A stretch of DNA of 64,000 nucleotides from Symbiodinium natans (lineage: Eukaryota; Sar; Dinophyceae; Suessiales; Symbiodiniaceae): assembly GCA_905221605.1 (NCBI GenBank), contig CAJNDS010002692.1:124001-188000 (forward strand), written 5' to 3'. Below, one piece after another: positions 1 to 11,160 of this stretch. The notes beneath the pieces are model-generated. The model saw only the letters and a program-made list of their open reading frames with translations. It did no database searches and was not told where the DNA came from. The number at the start of each line of letters is the position of its first letter. Positions within the stretch are counted from its first letter, which is position 1. The position numbers were made by a program, and so were the translations under genes.

Positions 1-970
1 ATTTTATGAACAGCTTATGATTTTTTATGGAGAGCGCCAAATTACGACGCGCAATATCACGATAGTAACGACGCAGAAGCCAGCGCCAGTAACAGCGCGT
101 AGGCAATCCCGAAGCGTCCCGAAAACCTAAGCCCTAAACCCAGCAATCAAAGAAACTTCGTCTTTCGGAGCTTCACTGTGATGCCCTTTCACTGGCGTCT
201 ATCCTGAACCCCAGGATCCTTCAAAACCCTGCACAAGACACAAATCTGCAAAATCTCTTTTGTTCGCAAGGCAGCCATGTCCTGCAGAGCTTCCTTGGCC
301 ACATCCTATATTCTACTGGAGCCCACTCGCGCCCACAGCGGTTTGCGGTCCTTTACACTGTCTGGCATAAACTGCAGGCCCCCATACCCTGAATCCAAGA
401 CTTCCTAAACTTCCTAGACAACCCTAAACCCTAAACCCCAAACCCGAAACCCTAAACCCTAAACCCCACACCCTAAACTTCCTCAACCCGAAGTCGCAGA
501 AACCTTTCGTGGGCGCATCTCTGGCCCCGGGGCTCCGAGGCTCTGAGGCTTCGAAGCTGCAAAACGGACTCACGCTTCTCGCAGCGAGGGGCCTGCCACT
601 GGAAAGACTCTTGAACCCTAAACTCTATAAACCCTAAACCCTATACCCTAAACCCTATAAGGGTTGTACGGGGGGGTTTCTCACGTTTTTGGGCTTAGGG
701 TTTCGGTCGGGCTCACATGGAGGCACTTAAATACACATATGAAAACCCCCAAACCCTAAAGCCCAAACCCTAAACCCTGAATATGTGCGACTGCTGCCGG
801 AAGCAGGCGCGTAAATACCAAATCTTTAGGCTTATGGTTTACGGTATGGGGTTTAAGCTTTGGGGATTTGGGCGGAAATCAGAAGTACCCCGTTGTTTTT
901 GCCACTGCGAGCTCTGGAGAGCCTCCGCCTGTTGGAAATCGAAACCAAGCTTCTGAAGCCATAAAGGGGA
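1..970. repeat. Left-edge region with degenerate telomere-type repeats; no gene seen
   Basis: No convincing reading frame is present. Short degenerate runs of CCCTAAA occur at about 421-478, 611-660 and 747-776, mixed with variants such as CCCCAAA, CCCGAAA and CCCTATA. TTTAGGG is the plant and dinoflagellate telomere unit. The runs are short, diverged and not terminal, so they read as interstitial repeats rather than a chromosome end. Confidence 0.6.
5..23 (+). repeat. Left arm of a distant inverted repeat
   Basis: The 19 bases at 5-23 (TATGAACAGCTTATGATTT) recur as the reverse complement at about 15184-15202. Both copies lie in AT-rich stretches unlike the GC-rich surroundings. They could be two copies of one small repeat family in opposite orientation, or ends of a larger unit. 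Confidence 0.5.
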
Positions 971-1010
971 TTTGCTTTCTGTGGCAGCAGCACCTTCGGA
1001 GCACGCCGCC

Positions 1011-3775
1011 CTAGCGCTTCCCAAAAGGGGATTTAGAAGCTTTCTGCGCAGGCATCACCTTTGGAGTACGCCGCTGTGGAAGCCGCTCGCCGACGGGTGT
1101 CACGGGCGCAGGACGAACATCAGGAACTGCAACTGGCTCATACTCGGGCCTCTTTCGCTTCCGGCTCCTCCGCGGTGCCTTTTTCTTAACATCCTCGTTC
1201 GAGGAGCCATCCGCATCCGACCATGTGACCGGCGCTTCCGTCGCCGCAGGCAAGTTTTTGGTGGGGAAACTCTCAAGCTTCAGCCGGGCTCTTATAGCCC
1301 ACGCATGTGGGCAATGAGCCCGTCTTCTGAAGTGCCAACAACTGCAATGTGTTCGGCCGTCCGGGGGGTGATACACACAGCAGTTCTCATAGTAAAGCGT
1401 CTGAAGAGCCTCAAGCGCCAGCTTTTTGGATTCTGGCATCTGCACGATCAGGCCATCTTCGATCATCATGTCTTCCAGCGTTCTAAGATTCTTGGTGTTG
1501 ATGTGCCGCCATATCTTCTCGACAGTCCCAGTGTCCATTGCTGCTGGCATGCCGCATTTCATGATGAAAATGCGGGTTTGTGGATTGCCACGGACCTTTT
1601 CCATGATAAAGGAAGGATTGCGTCGCGAGTCCTGCAAGGAACTCGAGGGGCCCCTTAAGGGATTTATTAGTCTACCTTGAACTAGGGGGCCCCTCCTGGT
1701 GTAAGCCCTACACGCCCCGCACACTCAAAAGGCTCTGCACCTAAGAGGCTCAGGGTTTTGAGGGCAACTTGTATGTCTCATGAAGATTCTCAAGCAACTC
1801 TATACGCGCAACCTTTTCTACAAGAATAAAGGTTCGGCTTAGGGTTCCGAGCAGGCTTTGGCCCTGTGGCCTCCAAAATTCGTTTGATCGTTGGGAGAAG
1901 TCGAACACCCCCTGGAGCTCGGAGACGGTGCAGCGGCAGACCACGCAACATCCAACCATCGGGACGGGTAGGGACAACAGCAGTGCAGCCAGCGGGGGTC
2001 AAGAGAGTGTAGCTCTTTGCCTCGGAACTTCGAGTGGACGTCCAAAGAGCAACGACCTCTTTGAGGGACTCCAGCACGTCTATCACAGTTCTGCCAGGCG
2101 CATCGGTGATGCAACGCTTGAAGTGGCGGTGACTCTGTTCTACCGTCTGTTGGGACGGTGGAAAGCCGGCAGCGATTGGCCCCGAGGCGCCGTGCCACCA
2201 TTTGGCGGCCCAAGCTTCAGTTTCGCCGGTAACGGCTGGCCGGAGTGAAGCTCGATAAAGGTATTGAGAGATGATATAGTCGTGAAATGCTGGCTCCTGC
2301 CAGCCATTCTTGACGCGTGTCAAGAATGCGCGAAGCGCAACCAAGAACAGGGCGGAAGTTGGTAGGAGGGCCAGGGCGTGTAGGTACGGCGGAACCACTT
2401 TCACGTCGCGACTCTTCATCCTCGGAACCCGAATTTCTGAACCATCCTCAGCGGTTGTCTTTTTCTTCGTCGTGATGTTTGCAATCATATGTTCCATATC
2501 GGGCACGTGAAGAGGCGGGTGAAGAACATTCTGGCCGGCTGCCTCCTTTATTGCCGAAGCCAGACCAGGAGCCCAATCAGTATGTATCTGGCTTGCGGTT
2601 GGAAGCTGGCGTCGCTGAAGCTCCGTAGCCAGAGCGCTCAGCGCGTGCTTGCACACCTCAGGCCGCTCTGTGGGGTGCCGAGCCACACAAAGAGGGAGGG
2701 CCGAGCGGCGCCAGTGCTGGTCTAGGTACCTATACATGGACGCCGTGATCACGTAGTACCTGGGCGGGGTCTATCCAGAGGCTCATGAACTTCTATCGCA
2801 TATCGAAAGAAACAGCGTTAAATAGCCACAGAAACAAAAACCCTAAACACTAAACTTAGACCAGACATCAGTATCGGGCTGCGTGAAATCATCTGCCTCC
2901 ACTTTCCACGTCGCATCAGCGCCTAGGTACAGGCGCGGGAGTGCGCCAGCCCTCTTTAGCGCGCAGAGCTCGTCCAAGATCGGAGGCAGCATCAGAACGA
3001 AGGAGCCGCTTGGCAAAGCTGCAGCAAAGCTGATTTTGCCTTGGTTGCCTGAGTTGGCCTGCACATACGCATCCCACTCTTGCTTGGACACCGACCTGAC
3101 GATTGGCTGTTTTTCACGCCTATCCTGGCCTCGGCCATCGTCCACCCCCGCCTTCTTAGCACAGGTCCTCGCGAGGTACCGAAGGGACGAAGGGTTCGTT
3201 ATCAGCTCGGCATCTCCCCGTGCTGCAATCTTTCGCGCGACGCGGATCGGTGTGACCGACTCCTTCGACTGTGACAAAGATTCGACCGCCTGCATGACGC
3301 GCCTGCGTGTCAAAGTCGTGCTCGGTCGATCGACAGCATCGGACTTCAGCTGGCGCGGCCTTCCGCTGCAACTGCCAGAGACCATCACAGTCAATCGCAC
3401 ATTGAGGACATTGCCATTGTCCGGCCGGTCAGGCGTGGCACGAAACTGAAACATTGTTCCATTGCCAGCATGGCATTCTGCGCAGTCCATGCAGCGACAC
3501 TCAGCTCGCCACTCCCCTCCAGCAGTTCGGCGTGGAGTAGTCAGCTTGCCCAGCTGGAAGTCTTTGCGCTCCCCATCCATCCACTTCTTGCAAGATGCTT
3601 TGAACGCATGCTCCACCGCATCAGTCGGAAAAATCACTCGACAGGCAGATATGTCTATGGCAAAATCACCCACATCATGGCCCTCGTATGTTCTGGTCCT
3701 GCGTGTAGGTTGCACCAACTGGCACCCACCACTCTCTGCATCGCCCGAAGCCAGGAGGGCATCGCCCGAAGCCAT
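1011..3775 (-). CDS. Mutator-like (MULE) transposase with SWIM zinc finger, intron-containing
   Basis: Probable DDE transposase of the MULE superfamily, which cuts and pastes its own element. Exon 1 (3775-2862) starts at an ATG, has a CxCxxCxxC cluster near residue 113, and ends after the first catalytic motif (LGADATW, Asp about residue 287). A 102-base GT-AG intron (2861-2760) removes the in-frame stop and joins DVW to YYVITASMYRYL. Exon 2 (from 2759) carries the second Asp (IHTDWAPGL) and the probable Glu (TVEQSHRHFK). A third block (about 1631-1011) carries the SWIM finger, CSC-x8-CPH, and a basic C-terminus. The exon 2 to 3 junction is unresolved; a plausible acceptor (TTGCAG) sits at 1632-1633, and the exon 2 frame runs to a stop at about 1790. 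All catalytic residues are visible, so the copy may be recent. Terminal inverted repeats were not found. Confidence 0.72.
2760..2861 (-). other. Predicted 102-bp GT-AG intron in the MULE transposase
   Basis: Read on the minus strand the intron begins GTCTAAG and ends CGCCCAG. Removing it turns the codons GAT GTC TG plus G TAC TAC GTG into DVWYYV, restoring one frame across two reading frames that each break here. The intron contains a stop codon and a TTTAGGG unit. Confidence 0.65.
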
Positions 3776-3832
3776 GAGGGTGACAGCTTCAGGATTGATT
3801 CGGGTTGTGTGACAGCCTGAGGACTGACTCGG

Positions 3833-4239
3833 GTTGTACTAGAATTAGTGAACACTGTATAGGGTTGTAAAGTCTGAGGGTGGTTGTACCTGTGTCCAAG
3901 CGCAAGGAGTGGAATCTGGCGGGGCGCCTCACTCTGTGTTGTGATGAGGATGTAGGCACCCCCACCCTATAGGGTCTAACGGTTGAAGGGATGGTTGAAT
4001 GGTTAATGCTGGCCGTACAATCCTCGAGCTCAAAGCAAATCGGGCCACTGGCTTTCTTCAAGATGGAGGTTTCAGATCTTAGGGGGTTTGGGGTTTCGGC
4101 CTTAGGGGCTTGGTAGTGATTGGAACAGGGGGTACTAGAATCAGTATTCAGCACTGTATAGAGGTCTAAAGTCTGAGGGTGGTTCTACCTGTGTCAAAGC
4201 GCAAGGAACGGAAACAGGCGGGGCGCCTTGCTCTGTGTT
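3833..4239. repeat. Diverged direct repeat of about 105 bp (3833-3940 and 4131-4239)
   Basis: Both copies contain CACTGTATAG, AAGTCTGAGGGTGGTT and GGCGGGGCGCCT in the same order, about 300 bases apart, with scattered substitutions. The block lies just 5' of the transposase start. It may be element sequence such as a duplicated terminal region, but no inverted partner was found at the other end. Confidence 0.6.
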
Positions 4240-5008
4240 CACAGCCAGGGTAAAGAGCTCGTTGACGCGCGCCTGGTCATTCTCTGACAAGACTGGTGGT
4301 GATGAGAAGGTATGTGGCCTTGTACGGCGCGAAGCCCTGCAGTGAGAGGCCGAGCTTCTTTGCCACCATTTTGTGACCGTCCTGCCGGGAGAGCTGGGAC
4401 CGCAGACTACACTGATCCTGATTAGCGCGGTGGCAAACCCTCAAAAGTTTCGAGCCTTGACACTTGAATTGGGTAAATCCAATTCGTTCATCGCAGCTGT
4501 GACAGCCTTTCCAGCAAAGCCAGGGCCGTCAAATGTTAAACAAGTTAAATAATCTCTTGGCCCCATGCTTCCTGCAATGTTTCCTCTGTGATGACAGCCT
4601 GTCAAGTGGCTGCAGGGGCAAAGCAGCAGCATAGCGAGCACGCCCTGCGTCCCCCGGTCTCTTCCCCAGCCTTGTCAGGCGCTCCCCCCCCGGGATCCGC
4701 GGCCTGCGAAACGTTTAGGGTTTTGTTTTGGGTTTTGGGTTTAGGGGGGGGCTTAGGAGGGCTTAGGAGGGTTTAAGGTTTCAGGTTTAGGGTTTAGGGT
4801 TTAGGGTTTAAGGTTTACGGCAGCATGCTGGCCTTTGCGTCACGTCGCGGCACCTTCTTTGGGGGCTCAGCGCGCTCGGCCTGCAGGAGCCACCAGCCCC
4901 CTAACCCCCACGCGGCACATACGTAAGAGGCCCCAGCGGCCGGCTGCTTGAGCTTCCTCATCGTCGATACCTGAAAGACGGTCAAACAAAATAGCAGCGC
5001 TAAGCAGT
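4240..5008. other. No identifiable gene; telomere-type repeat near 4760-4820
   Basis: Mixed unique sequence with no coding signal that I can defend. A G-rich stretch with TTTAGGG units lies at about 4714-4820. A candidate 3' exon of the neighbouring minus-strand gene could lie at 4815-4968, after a TTTCAG-type acceptor near 4970, but this is a guess. Confidence 0.4.
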
Positions 5009-5488
5009 TTACTTCTCTGAAATGACAGACTGCAAGCAAAACGCCTTGTCGCGTGCTTCTTGCCTCTTGGCGATGGCCTTCGCCAAGAGCTGCTCGGCGT
5101 ACTCCTGCATATCTTTCTCGACGTCCGTTACCTCCTGCACTTGGAAGACCTCGCCCCACATGTCATCCTCTCTCTTGGGCGCCTTCTTTTTTATGATGCT
5201 TTCATCATATCCACGCTTGCCCCGCACGGACAAGGGCAACCACGGCTTGTTCGTGACCGTAGCCACAATGCGCCTGTGGACTACGGCAACCTCCAGAAGC
5301 AGCTTCTCACGCACTTGCGCCCACGGCAAGAAGTCTCCACGAGCCGCCTGACGCATGGCAGCAACCGTCGCAAAGAACTGCGACTGACTCTCCAGCTTCA
5401 GATCGGCCAAACAAACGGAGTGCTCCAGTAACTGCTTTGACAGTGCCCAGCAGGAGACACGTCGGTGGGCCACGGCGCTGGGTAGCAA
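5009..5488 (-). CDS. Hypothetical protein, helical and charged; probably one exon of a larger gene
   Basis: A reading frame of about 159 codons on the minus strand with a protein-like composition: a hydrophobic and charged middle (FLPWAQVREKLLLEVAV), then a Lys/Glu-rich, probably helical C-terminus (VEKDMQEYAEQLLAKAIAKR). No family is recognised. The frame upstream (5717-5307) contains CGRCNLLIG, a possible half zinc ribbon, and may be another exon of the same gene. The N-terminal 30 residues may be read-through of an intron. Confidence 0.4.
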   Translation of the reverse strand: MLPSAVAHRRVSCWALSKQLLEHSVCLADLKLESQSQFFATVAAMRQAARGDFLPWAQVREKLLLEVAVVHRRIVATVTNKPWLPLSVRGKRGYDESIIKKKAPKREDDMWGEVFQVQEVTDVEKDMQEYAEQLLAKAIAKRQEARDKAFCLQSVISEK

Positions 5489-5780
5489 CAGGTTTCTCCG
5501 CGCCGATCAAGAGATTGCAACGGCCACAAGTCCAACTTTCCACCTGGACTGGCTTCTCTTCAAGGAGGCGCTGGATCAAGGTTGCCTGGTCGAGTGCGTG
5601 CATAACAAAGACGCAAAACAACACAGCTACCACGCAACCGCCGCATGAAGCCTTGTTGCCACGCAGCGGCAGGTGGCGTGAGCGAAGTTTGTCTTTGAGC
5701 TGCGCCACCTGAGTCACATGTAATTTGGGTTGTTTTATAAAAGGAAAAAGGAGCGGTCCCCAGTTCAGGCATGGGTTTTA

Positions 5781-6252
5781 CCTACACCGCCCCTACGGCG
5801 AACCTACCTACACCGCCACTACGGCGAACCTGCCTACACCGCCACTACGGCGAACCTCCCTACACCGCCCCTACGGCGAACCTACCTACACCGCCACTAC
5901 GGCGAACCAACCTACACCGCCACTACGGCGAACCTCCCTACACCGCCCCTACGGCGAACCAACCTACACCGCCACTACGGCGAACCAACCTACACCGCCA
6001 CTACGGCGAACCAACCTACACCGCCACTACGGCGAACCAACCTACACCGCCACTACGGCGAACCAACCTACACCGCCACTACGGCGAACCAACCTACACC
6101 GCCACTACGGCGAACCTCCCTACACCGCCACTACGGCGAACCAACCTACACCGCCACTACGGCGAACCAACCTACACCGCCACTACGGCGAACCAACCTA
6201 CACCGCCACTACGGCGAACCAACCTACACCGCCACTATGGCGAACCAACCTA
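5781..6252 (+). repeat. 26-bp minisatellite with internal palindrome, about 18 copies
   Basis: The unit is about AACCTACACCGCCACTACGG plus CGAACC. Each unit has a perfect inverted arm pair, CGCC-ACTAC-GGCG, able to form a short hairpin. Because 26 is not a multiple of 3 and the unit lacks stops, all three plus-strand frames stay open and give period-26 peptides (for example YTATTANQPTPPLRRTNLH). These frames are an artefact of the repeat, not evidence of a protein. Variants (CCCTAC, ACTATG) are interspersed. Confidence 0.9.
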
Positions 6253-6264
6253 CAAAAGAGCAAG

Positions 6265-6352
6265 GATTCCTTTCCGTAGAGAGAATGAGAGAGGATCAGA
6301 GAGAATCAATTAGGATTCCTTTCCTTAGAGAGAATTAGAGAGGATCAGAGAG
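6265..6352 (+). repeat. Tandem duplication, 46-bp period, next to the minisatellite
   Basis: AGGATTCCTTTCC followed by GTAGAGAGAATGAGAGAGGA recurs at 6311 with two or three substitutions. It abuts the right end of the 26-bp array. Confidence 0.8.
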
Positions 6353-6443
6353 AAAAACGGACCCCGCCAATGCTTTATTATTGCGGCCGGGACACCTGGC
6401 GTACTTTAATATTAGGGGCTTTAGTAATAATACTAGGTCAACA

Positions 6444-7265
6444 TTACACCGGATGAACGGCAATAGCGTCCTTGAACGCAGAGCAGCCAGGGCACAGAGC
6501 AACCTTCCAGTTGCTGTCGATTCTCGATCGGATCCTGAAAAAGGAATGGCAGACGACGAAGACTGAACCGGGCAGAAGCCTCCTCATCGCCACGTTGGAG
6601 CTCGCACACGAGCAAGCACTCCTGCTCGTGTGTGGAGCACGAACGAACGAACAAACCGACCCGGTGGCCTCGAGAAGCCGTCCATCCCCAACACGACGGT
6701 TCAGCAGCTCCACGGCCTGCAAAACGTGCATCTGAAGAGACCATGCGTGCCACCTCATGCCACCACCGAATAAGACCCTGCAAGCACAAATGCAGCGAAG
6801 GGCCTTGGCCACGTTCTCTTTCTGCTTGAGCTTTGCCAGGAGCACGCCTTCCTGCAGAAGCGATAGCTGCAAGGCCCCTGCAGTTCTGCCGGGTCTTGTT
6901 TGATGTACCATGAACCTCAAAGTAGCAAGCCGAAGACGCGCCTCCCTCTGGAATTCCAGGGATGCCACGCCACCCAACGTGGCAAAAAGCACGTGCACCT
7001 GCTCACAGGTGTGAGTCTTGTCAAGGCGAGGCAATCGCAAAGGCCCCTCTCCTGCTCATCCGTCCAGCTTTCGGGGAATCCTTGAAGTCGCAGTCCTGGA
7101 GCATCTGTCGCGCTCCCCGTGCCTTAGCACGCTGCCGAAGTCTTCGATGGATTTTGGGGCCTCGAGGTACTCAAAGACCCTCACTGCCCATGGGGCCCAT
7201 GGCCACACTTTTTGCAGCACAGCCGAACCCGGAGACTCCAACAGGTAACATGTAAATGACAGCAA
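6444..7265 (-). CDS. Possible hypothetical gene in two overlapping frames
   Basis: Two open minus-strand frames with protein-like composition follow each other: 7265-7056 (contains VRVFEYLEAPKSIEDFGSVL) and 7040-6444 (198 codons, contains LRLATLRFMVHQTRPGRT and AVELLNRRVGDGRLLEA). They could be exons or a frameshifted gene. No domain or family is recognised and no splice site was fixed. Confidence 0.3.
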
Positions 7266-7299
7266 CCATAACCCTATCTCCTTACTTGAATGACTGAGG

Positions 7300-7720
7300 G
7301 TTCGGGGTTTAGGGTTTAGGGTTGAGGGATTATAGGGTTTTTTAGGGTTTAGGGTTTGGTGTATATTGGAGACTCTAGCCAGCCGAGCCTGGGCAGCCTC
7401 GGATCGGGAGTCTCACTGCTGGGGTGCGGCGCACCTCGCGACGGTTTAGGGTTTAGGGTTTAGGGTTTAGGGTTTAGGGTTTAGGGTTTAGGGTTTAGGG
7501 TTTAGGGTTTAGGGTTTAGGGTTTGGGGTTTGGGGCTTGGGGCTTGGGGCTTGAGGGGTTTCGGGTGTGGGGTCGTAAGGGTTTAGGGCTTGCAGTAGAG
7601 CTTTAGGGTTGGCCCCAGCTGTCAGACGTGCCAGTCTTCTGGCCTTGTTGCCGGGAGTTGCCCAGCTGAGCCTGATGCGAAGCAAACCCTAGACCCTAAA
7701 CCCTAAACCCTAAATTGGGC
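7300..7720. repeat. Interstitial telomeric repeats (TTTAGGG)n
   Basis: Twelve near-perfect TTTAGGG units lie at 7444-7527, flanked by decaying variants (TTTGGGG, CTTGGGG). Short runs occur at 7300-7350 and, in the opposite orientation (CCCTAAA), at 7685-7713. The change of orientation within 250 bases argues for insertion or rearrangement rather than one decaying telomere. Confidence 0.9.
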
Positions 7721-8466
7721 TCAATATTGGGCTCAGGCTGAGGCTTCCGTGCGCTGAGCAACCGGATGGTACTGCTGGCGTTGCTGGACCACGGCGGCCT
7801 TGTGCCAGTCGTAGCTCCTCACGGCTTTTGTAGGTGTTATCTCAACCCTAGACTCTAAGCCCTTCCAGAACCGTCCTCAGATTCTTTTGGTGGTCCCTGG
7901 AGCCTTCTGGCTTGCTGGGCGTGCCGGAGTGGCTCGTCTCATCCTGCACCCATTTGCCTGAGCTTGGACTAGAACTAGGGTCTGGGTTTTGGGTTTAGGG
8001 TTCGGCCTGCGGCTTAGGGTTCAGTGCTTGAGGTATTCGGGCTCAGGGTCGAAAGTCCGGGGGGGCTCGTGTTTGGGTCGTGTTTGGGGTGTCTGGCGCC
8101 AATGCAGAAGGAAGCGGCTGCAAAGCAGGCATCTGAGCCAGCGCTCGCTGTTGGGATCGCTGTCGTCACCTTTGCGTTTTGCGGCGAGGCGAAAGGCGAA
8201 TAAACCCTCAGCCCTACCTAGACTCTAGGAGCCCTTGGAAGACCCTGATAATCTGCCCCACGGTCCTGCAACCGCGTCACAGGGAACCCAGGCCAAGTAC
8301 TCCAGCGCAGGCGGGGCATAACGAGTGCTTCGGCCTCGGGGAGCCTCCGCAGGATGGGGCACGGACGCCGACGCGGCCTTGGCAGAAAGTATGTAGGTTT
8401 ATGGTTGAGGGCTGTCGAGGGGTTTAGGGTTTAATTAGGGTTACAGTAAGGCCTGAACCCTGAACC
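7721..8466. other. No gene seen; sparse telomere-type repeats
   Basis: Unique GC-rich sequence with isolated TTTAGGG-like units near 7990, 8020 and 8430. The only open frames are short and lack domain signal. Confidence 0.5.
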
Positions 8467-9178
8467 CTACATACGTTCTTTATTTTTTTTTGCAGGATCA
8501 ACCCCTAATCCAAGCTGCTCGTTCGTGAGGATCCTTCTGGACAGTGACCTCAGTCGTGGCAGCACTGGCATGACCCACCCCCGACCAGGCAGTTGCTCAC
8601 GAATCCCTGAGAAGCGAGCGCGCAGCTTCACATTCACTGTGAAGTTGCGGCTGGATCGTCGTCGGGTTTTTTGGTACTGCTTCAGACACCACAAGCGGCG
8701 GCTGTTGCTGCCTCGGTACAGCAAGTCTCGGGCTGCTCCAGCGTCATCAATCACATCCCTATGCCAGACTCGCTGGGCTCGTGGCATATGAGCTTGTCGC
8801 CGACTTTCTTTGCGTGCAGTATCAGGAATGCGCTGGTCGAGGGCTTCACCTGAAGAACGCAGCAGACGCAAGAATGCTAGCTTCTGACATGTGAGCTCGC
8901 CAGACTCAGCCTGCCTCGCCCGTGTAGAGGTCCTGAATGGTCCGCCCCAGCTTACGACCGCACGAGAAGGTTTCGTCGGCGCCGACCACTCGCTCCAGCT
9001 CCACTGCATCGACTGGAACTTCAAGATCGTACTCCGTGTCACGGCGCCTGAGATTGCGCCGATTGCTATGCGAAGTTGGGGTCTTAAAGGGCGCCCGTGA
9101 ACTTGGTACCGCCGCTAGACGATATCTTATGGACCAATTAACCGTAATTAGTCTCTTCCTGGACGACACAATAACCAA
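8467..9178 (-). pseudogene. Frameshifted or spliced hypothetical coding region
   Basis: Two overlapping minus-strand frames look coding in complementary halves. The 5' half (9178-8906) contains EYDLEVPVDAVELERVVGA, then FSCGRKLGRTIQDLYTG, and stops. The 3' half continues in another frame (9042-8467) with LTCQKLAFLRLLRSSGEALD and a basic C-terminus. The switch near 8910-8940 suggests a frameshift or a missed small intron. No family recognised. Confidence 0.35.
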
Positions 9179-10514
9179 TAATAAGATCTCAAGGACGCAT
9201 GAACCCTATCCATTCTTGGCGTCAGAACTGACCAGGAAATTCGCCCACCCTCAGCCGCTCGAAAGCTCTACAGCGTTCCAAAACAAATTGAGCTGAGCGA
9301 CCGCTTCTTTGTAGACGGCTGTGCGGCGGTGGCCTCGCGCATGTTTAACGGCTGCAGTTTCGGGTTTGCGGTTCTTCGGCGTAGTGCTTCGCAAGCAGGG
9401 GCTGGGTTCAGGACATGCGGTGGCCCAAGGTGTTGCGGAGCCGAAACGGTAGAGCCCAACTTAACCCCAGACAACCGGAACCCTCAACTGTACGTTGAAT
9501 CCTGAACTGAACATTGAAACCCCAAATCCTCCACAGCCCTAAAGCCCGAACACCCTAAAGCCTTGAACAGCGGAAATCTGAGGGGAGCAGGCCTCCAGCG
9601 CCCTTCTCCGCTCGTCCTCTGCGCTCCTCACGCGCATGTCGTCGAGGCCACCAGCTGGGTTGGCTGCCACCTCCTCTTGCCCGACCTGCACGCTTGCGGA
9701 GGGTCGCGTATAGGTTTCGTACTGGCAACTGGTCTGGCGCATCTCCCTCACCTGCCTCAAGCAAGTGCCCCTGAACCCTAAACCTGCAACCCTAAATCCC
9801 AAAACCTAAACCGAAAAACCAAAACCACCTCTGTACGCTTGGAAACGAAGAACCGGCCTCTGCGGCGTGACTGTCAGGAGACTCCTCAGTGGTCGAGCTG
9901 CCGTGTTGCACAGCAACAACCCTGCATTCGCAGTGAGCATAGGAGTTGCTGGCACTGTTGTTGCCACCGTTTGATACCTCTCCTACTTGGGTTTTGTGTT
10001 TAGGCTCCTCAAATAAACCGAAAGAAACTCGCCCTCAGCTTTGACCTGTGCTTGGCCCTAAACTATCATGGAGGGTTCATCCATTCATGCGTGCGCCCAA
10101 ATTCTGAGGGCGGCGCAGATAGCTGTGGAGGCACGACACGCAGCGGAGGTGCCGGCAGAGGCGGCATAGGCGGGTGGTCTGGCCGCGCTGCGACCTGTGC
10201 TCCGAACGCAAATGCTGCGGGCCACGAACCCCACCTCGCCCCATAACACGTCTGCTAGCACCTACAAGACCAATACAGTCCCAGTTGCGGTCGACGGTGG
10301 CTGACGGTTTCTGCCTCCTCGTCGACCAGCGTACCGCTCTTGGCGCCACAACCATGTTTGCATGGCGCCCAGAGCACGAAGCCTGGGTATTTCCAGTGTA
10401 TTCTCGATTTGTTTATAAGGGGGGTGCATAGTCCCCAGTTCAGGTTCAGGGTTTAGGCTTCGGGGCTGCGTGTTGTTCGAAGCACCGCCGGTATGGGCAG
10501 GCTACCGAAACAGC
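9179..10514. other. No gene identified
   Basis: Short open frames on both strands have no recognisable motifs. Degenerate CCCTAAA-type units occur at 9535-9560 and 9770-9820. Confidence 0.4.
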
Positions 10515-11160
10515 CACTAAGGCAAACCACTCGATGGACGTGGAGGCCCTACACCGCCACTACGGGGAAACCAGAACCTAGACCGCCGCTAGATGGTACT
10601 ACGGCGAACCCACAACCTACACCGCCACTACGGCGAAACCGGAACCTACACCGCCACTAAGGCGAACCCAGAACCTATACTCCGCCGCTACATGGAGATA
10701 GAGAACCTGCACCGCCACTACGGCGAAACCAGAACCTGCACCGCCGCTCGATGGACGTGGAGGCCCTACACCGCCACTACGGCGAAACCAGAACCTACAC
10801 CGCCGCTAGATGGCACGAGTTGGCCATGACCATTACTACGGCGAACCTACAACCTACACCGCCACTACGGCGAAACCAGAGCCTACACCGCCACTAAGGC
10901 GAACCCAGAACCTACACCGCCGCTACAGGGAGATAGAGAACCTACCCGCCACTACGGCGAAACCAGAACCTGCACCGCCGCTCGATGGACGTGGAGGCCC
11001 TACACTGCCACTACGGCGAAACCAGAACCTAGACCGCCGCTAGATGGCACGAGTTGGCCATGACCTCTACTACGGCGAACCCACAACCTACACCGCCACT
11101 ACGGCGAAACCAGAACCTACACCGCCACTAAGGCGAACCCAGAACCTACACCGCACTACG
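10515..11160 (+). repeat. Higher-order array derived from the CGCCACTACGGCG repeat
   Basis: The core CGCCACTACGGCG of the 5.8-kb minisatellite recurs here every few tens of bases, with the linkers AAACCAGAACCTACAC, GCTAGATGG and GATGGACGTGGAGGCCCTAC. It is a related but more complex array in which variants of the core (CACTAAGGCG, CGCTAGATGG) alternate. Confidence 0.85.

Noticed and set aside
1-480. Chromosome end at the left edge
   Set aside because: The telomere-type units are short, degenerate and interrupted by unique sequence, and similar arrays occur in both orientations further inside.
5781-6252. CRISPR-like array of short repeats
   Set aside because: There are no unique spacers, units are head to tail, and the DNA is eukaryotic.
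5725-6338. Three long overlapping plus-strand frames with repeated peptides
   Set aside because: The 26-bp unit has no stop in any frame, so open frames are automatic.
7989-8427. Plus-strand frames of about 80 codons
   Set aside because: They run through telomere-like sequence and show no domain or composition signal.
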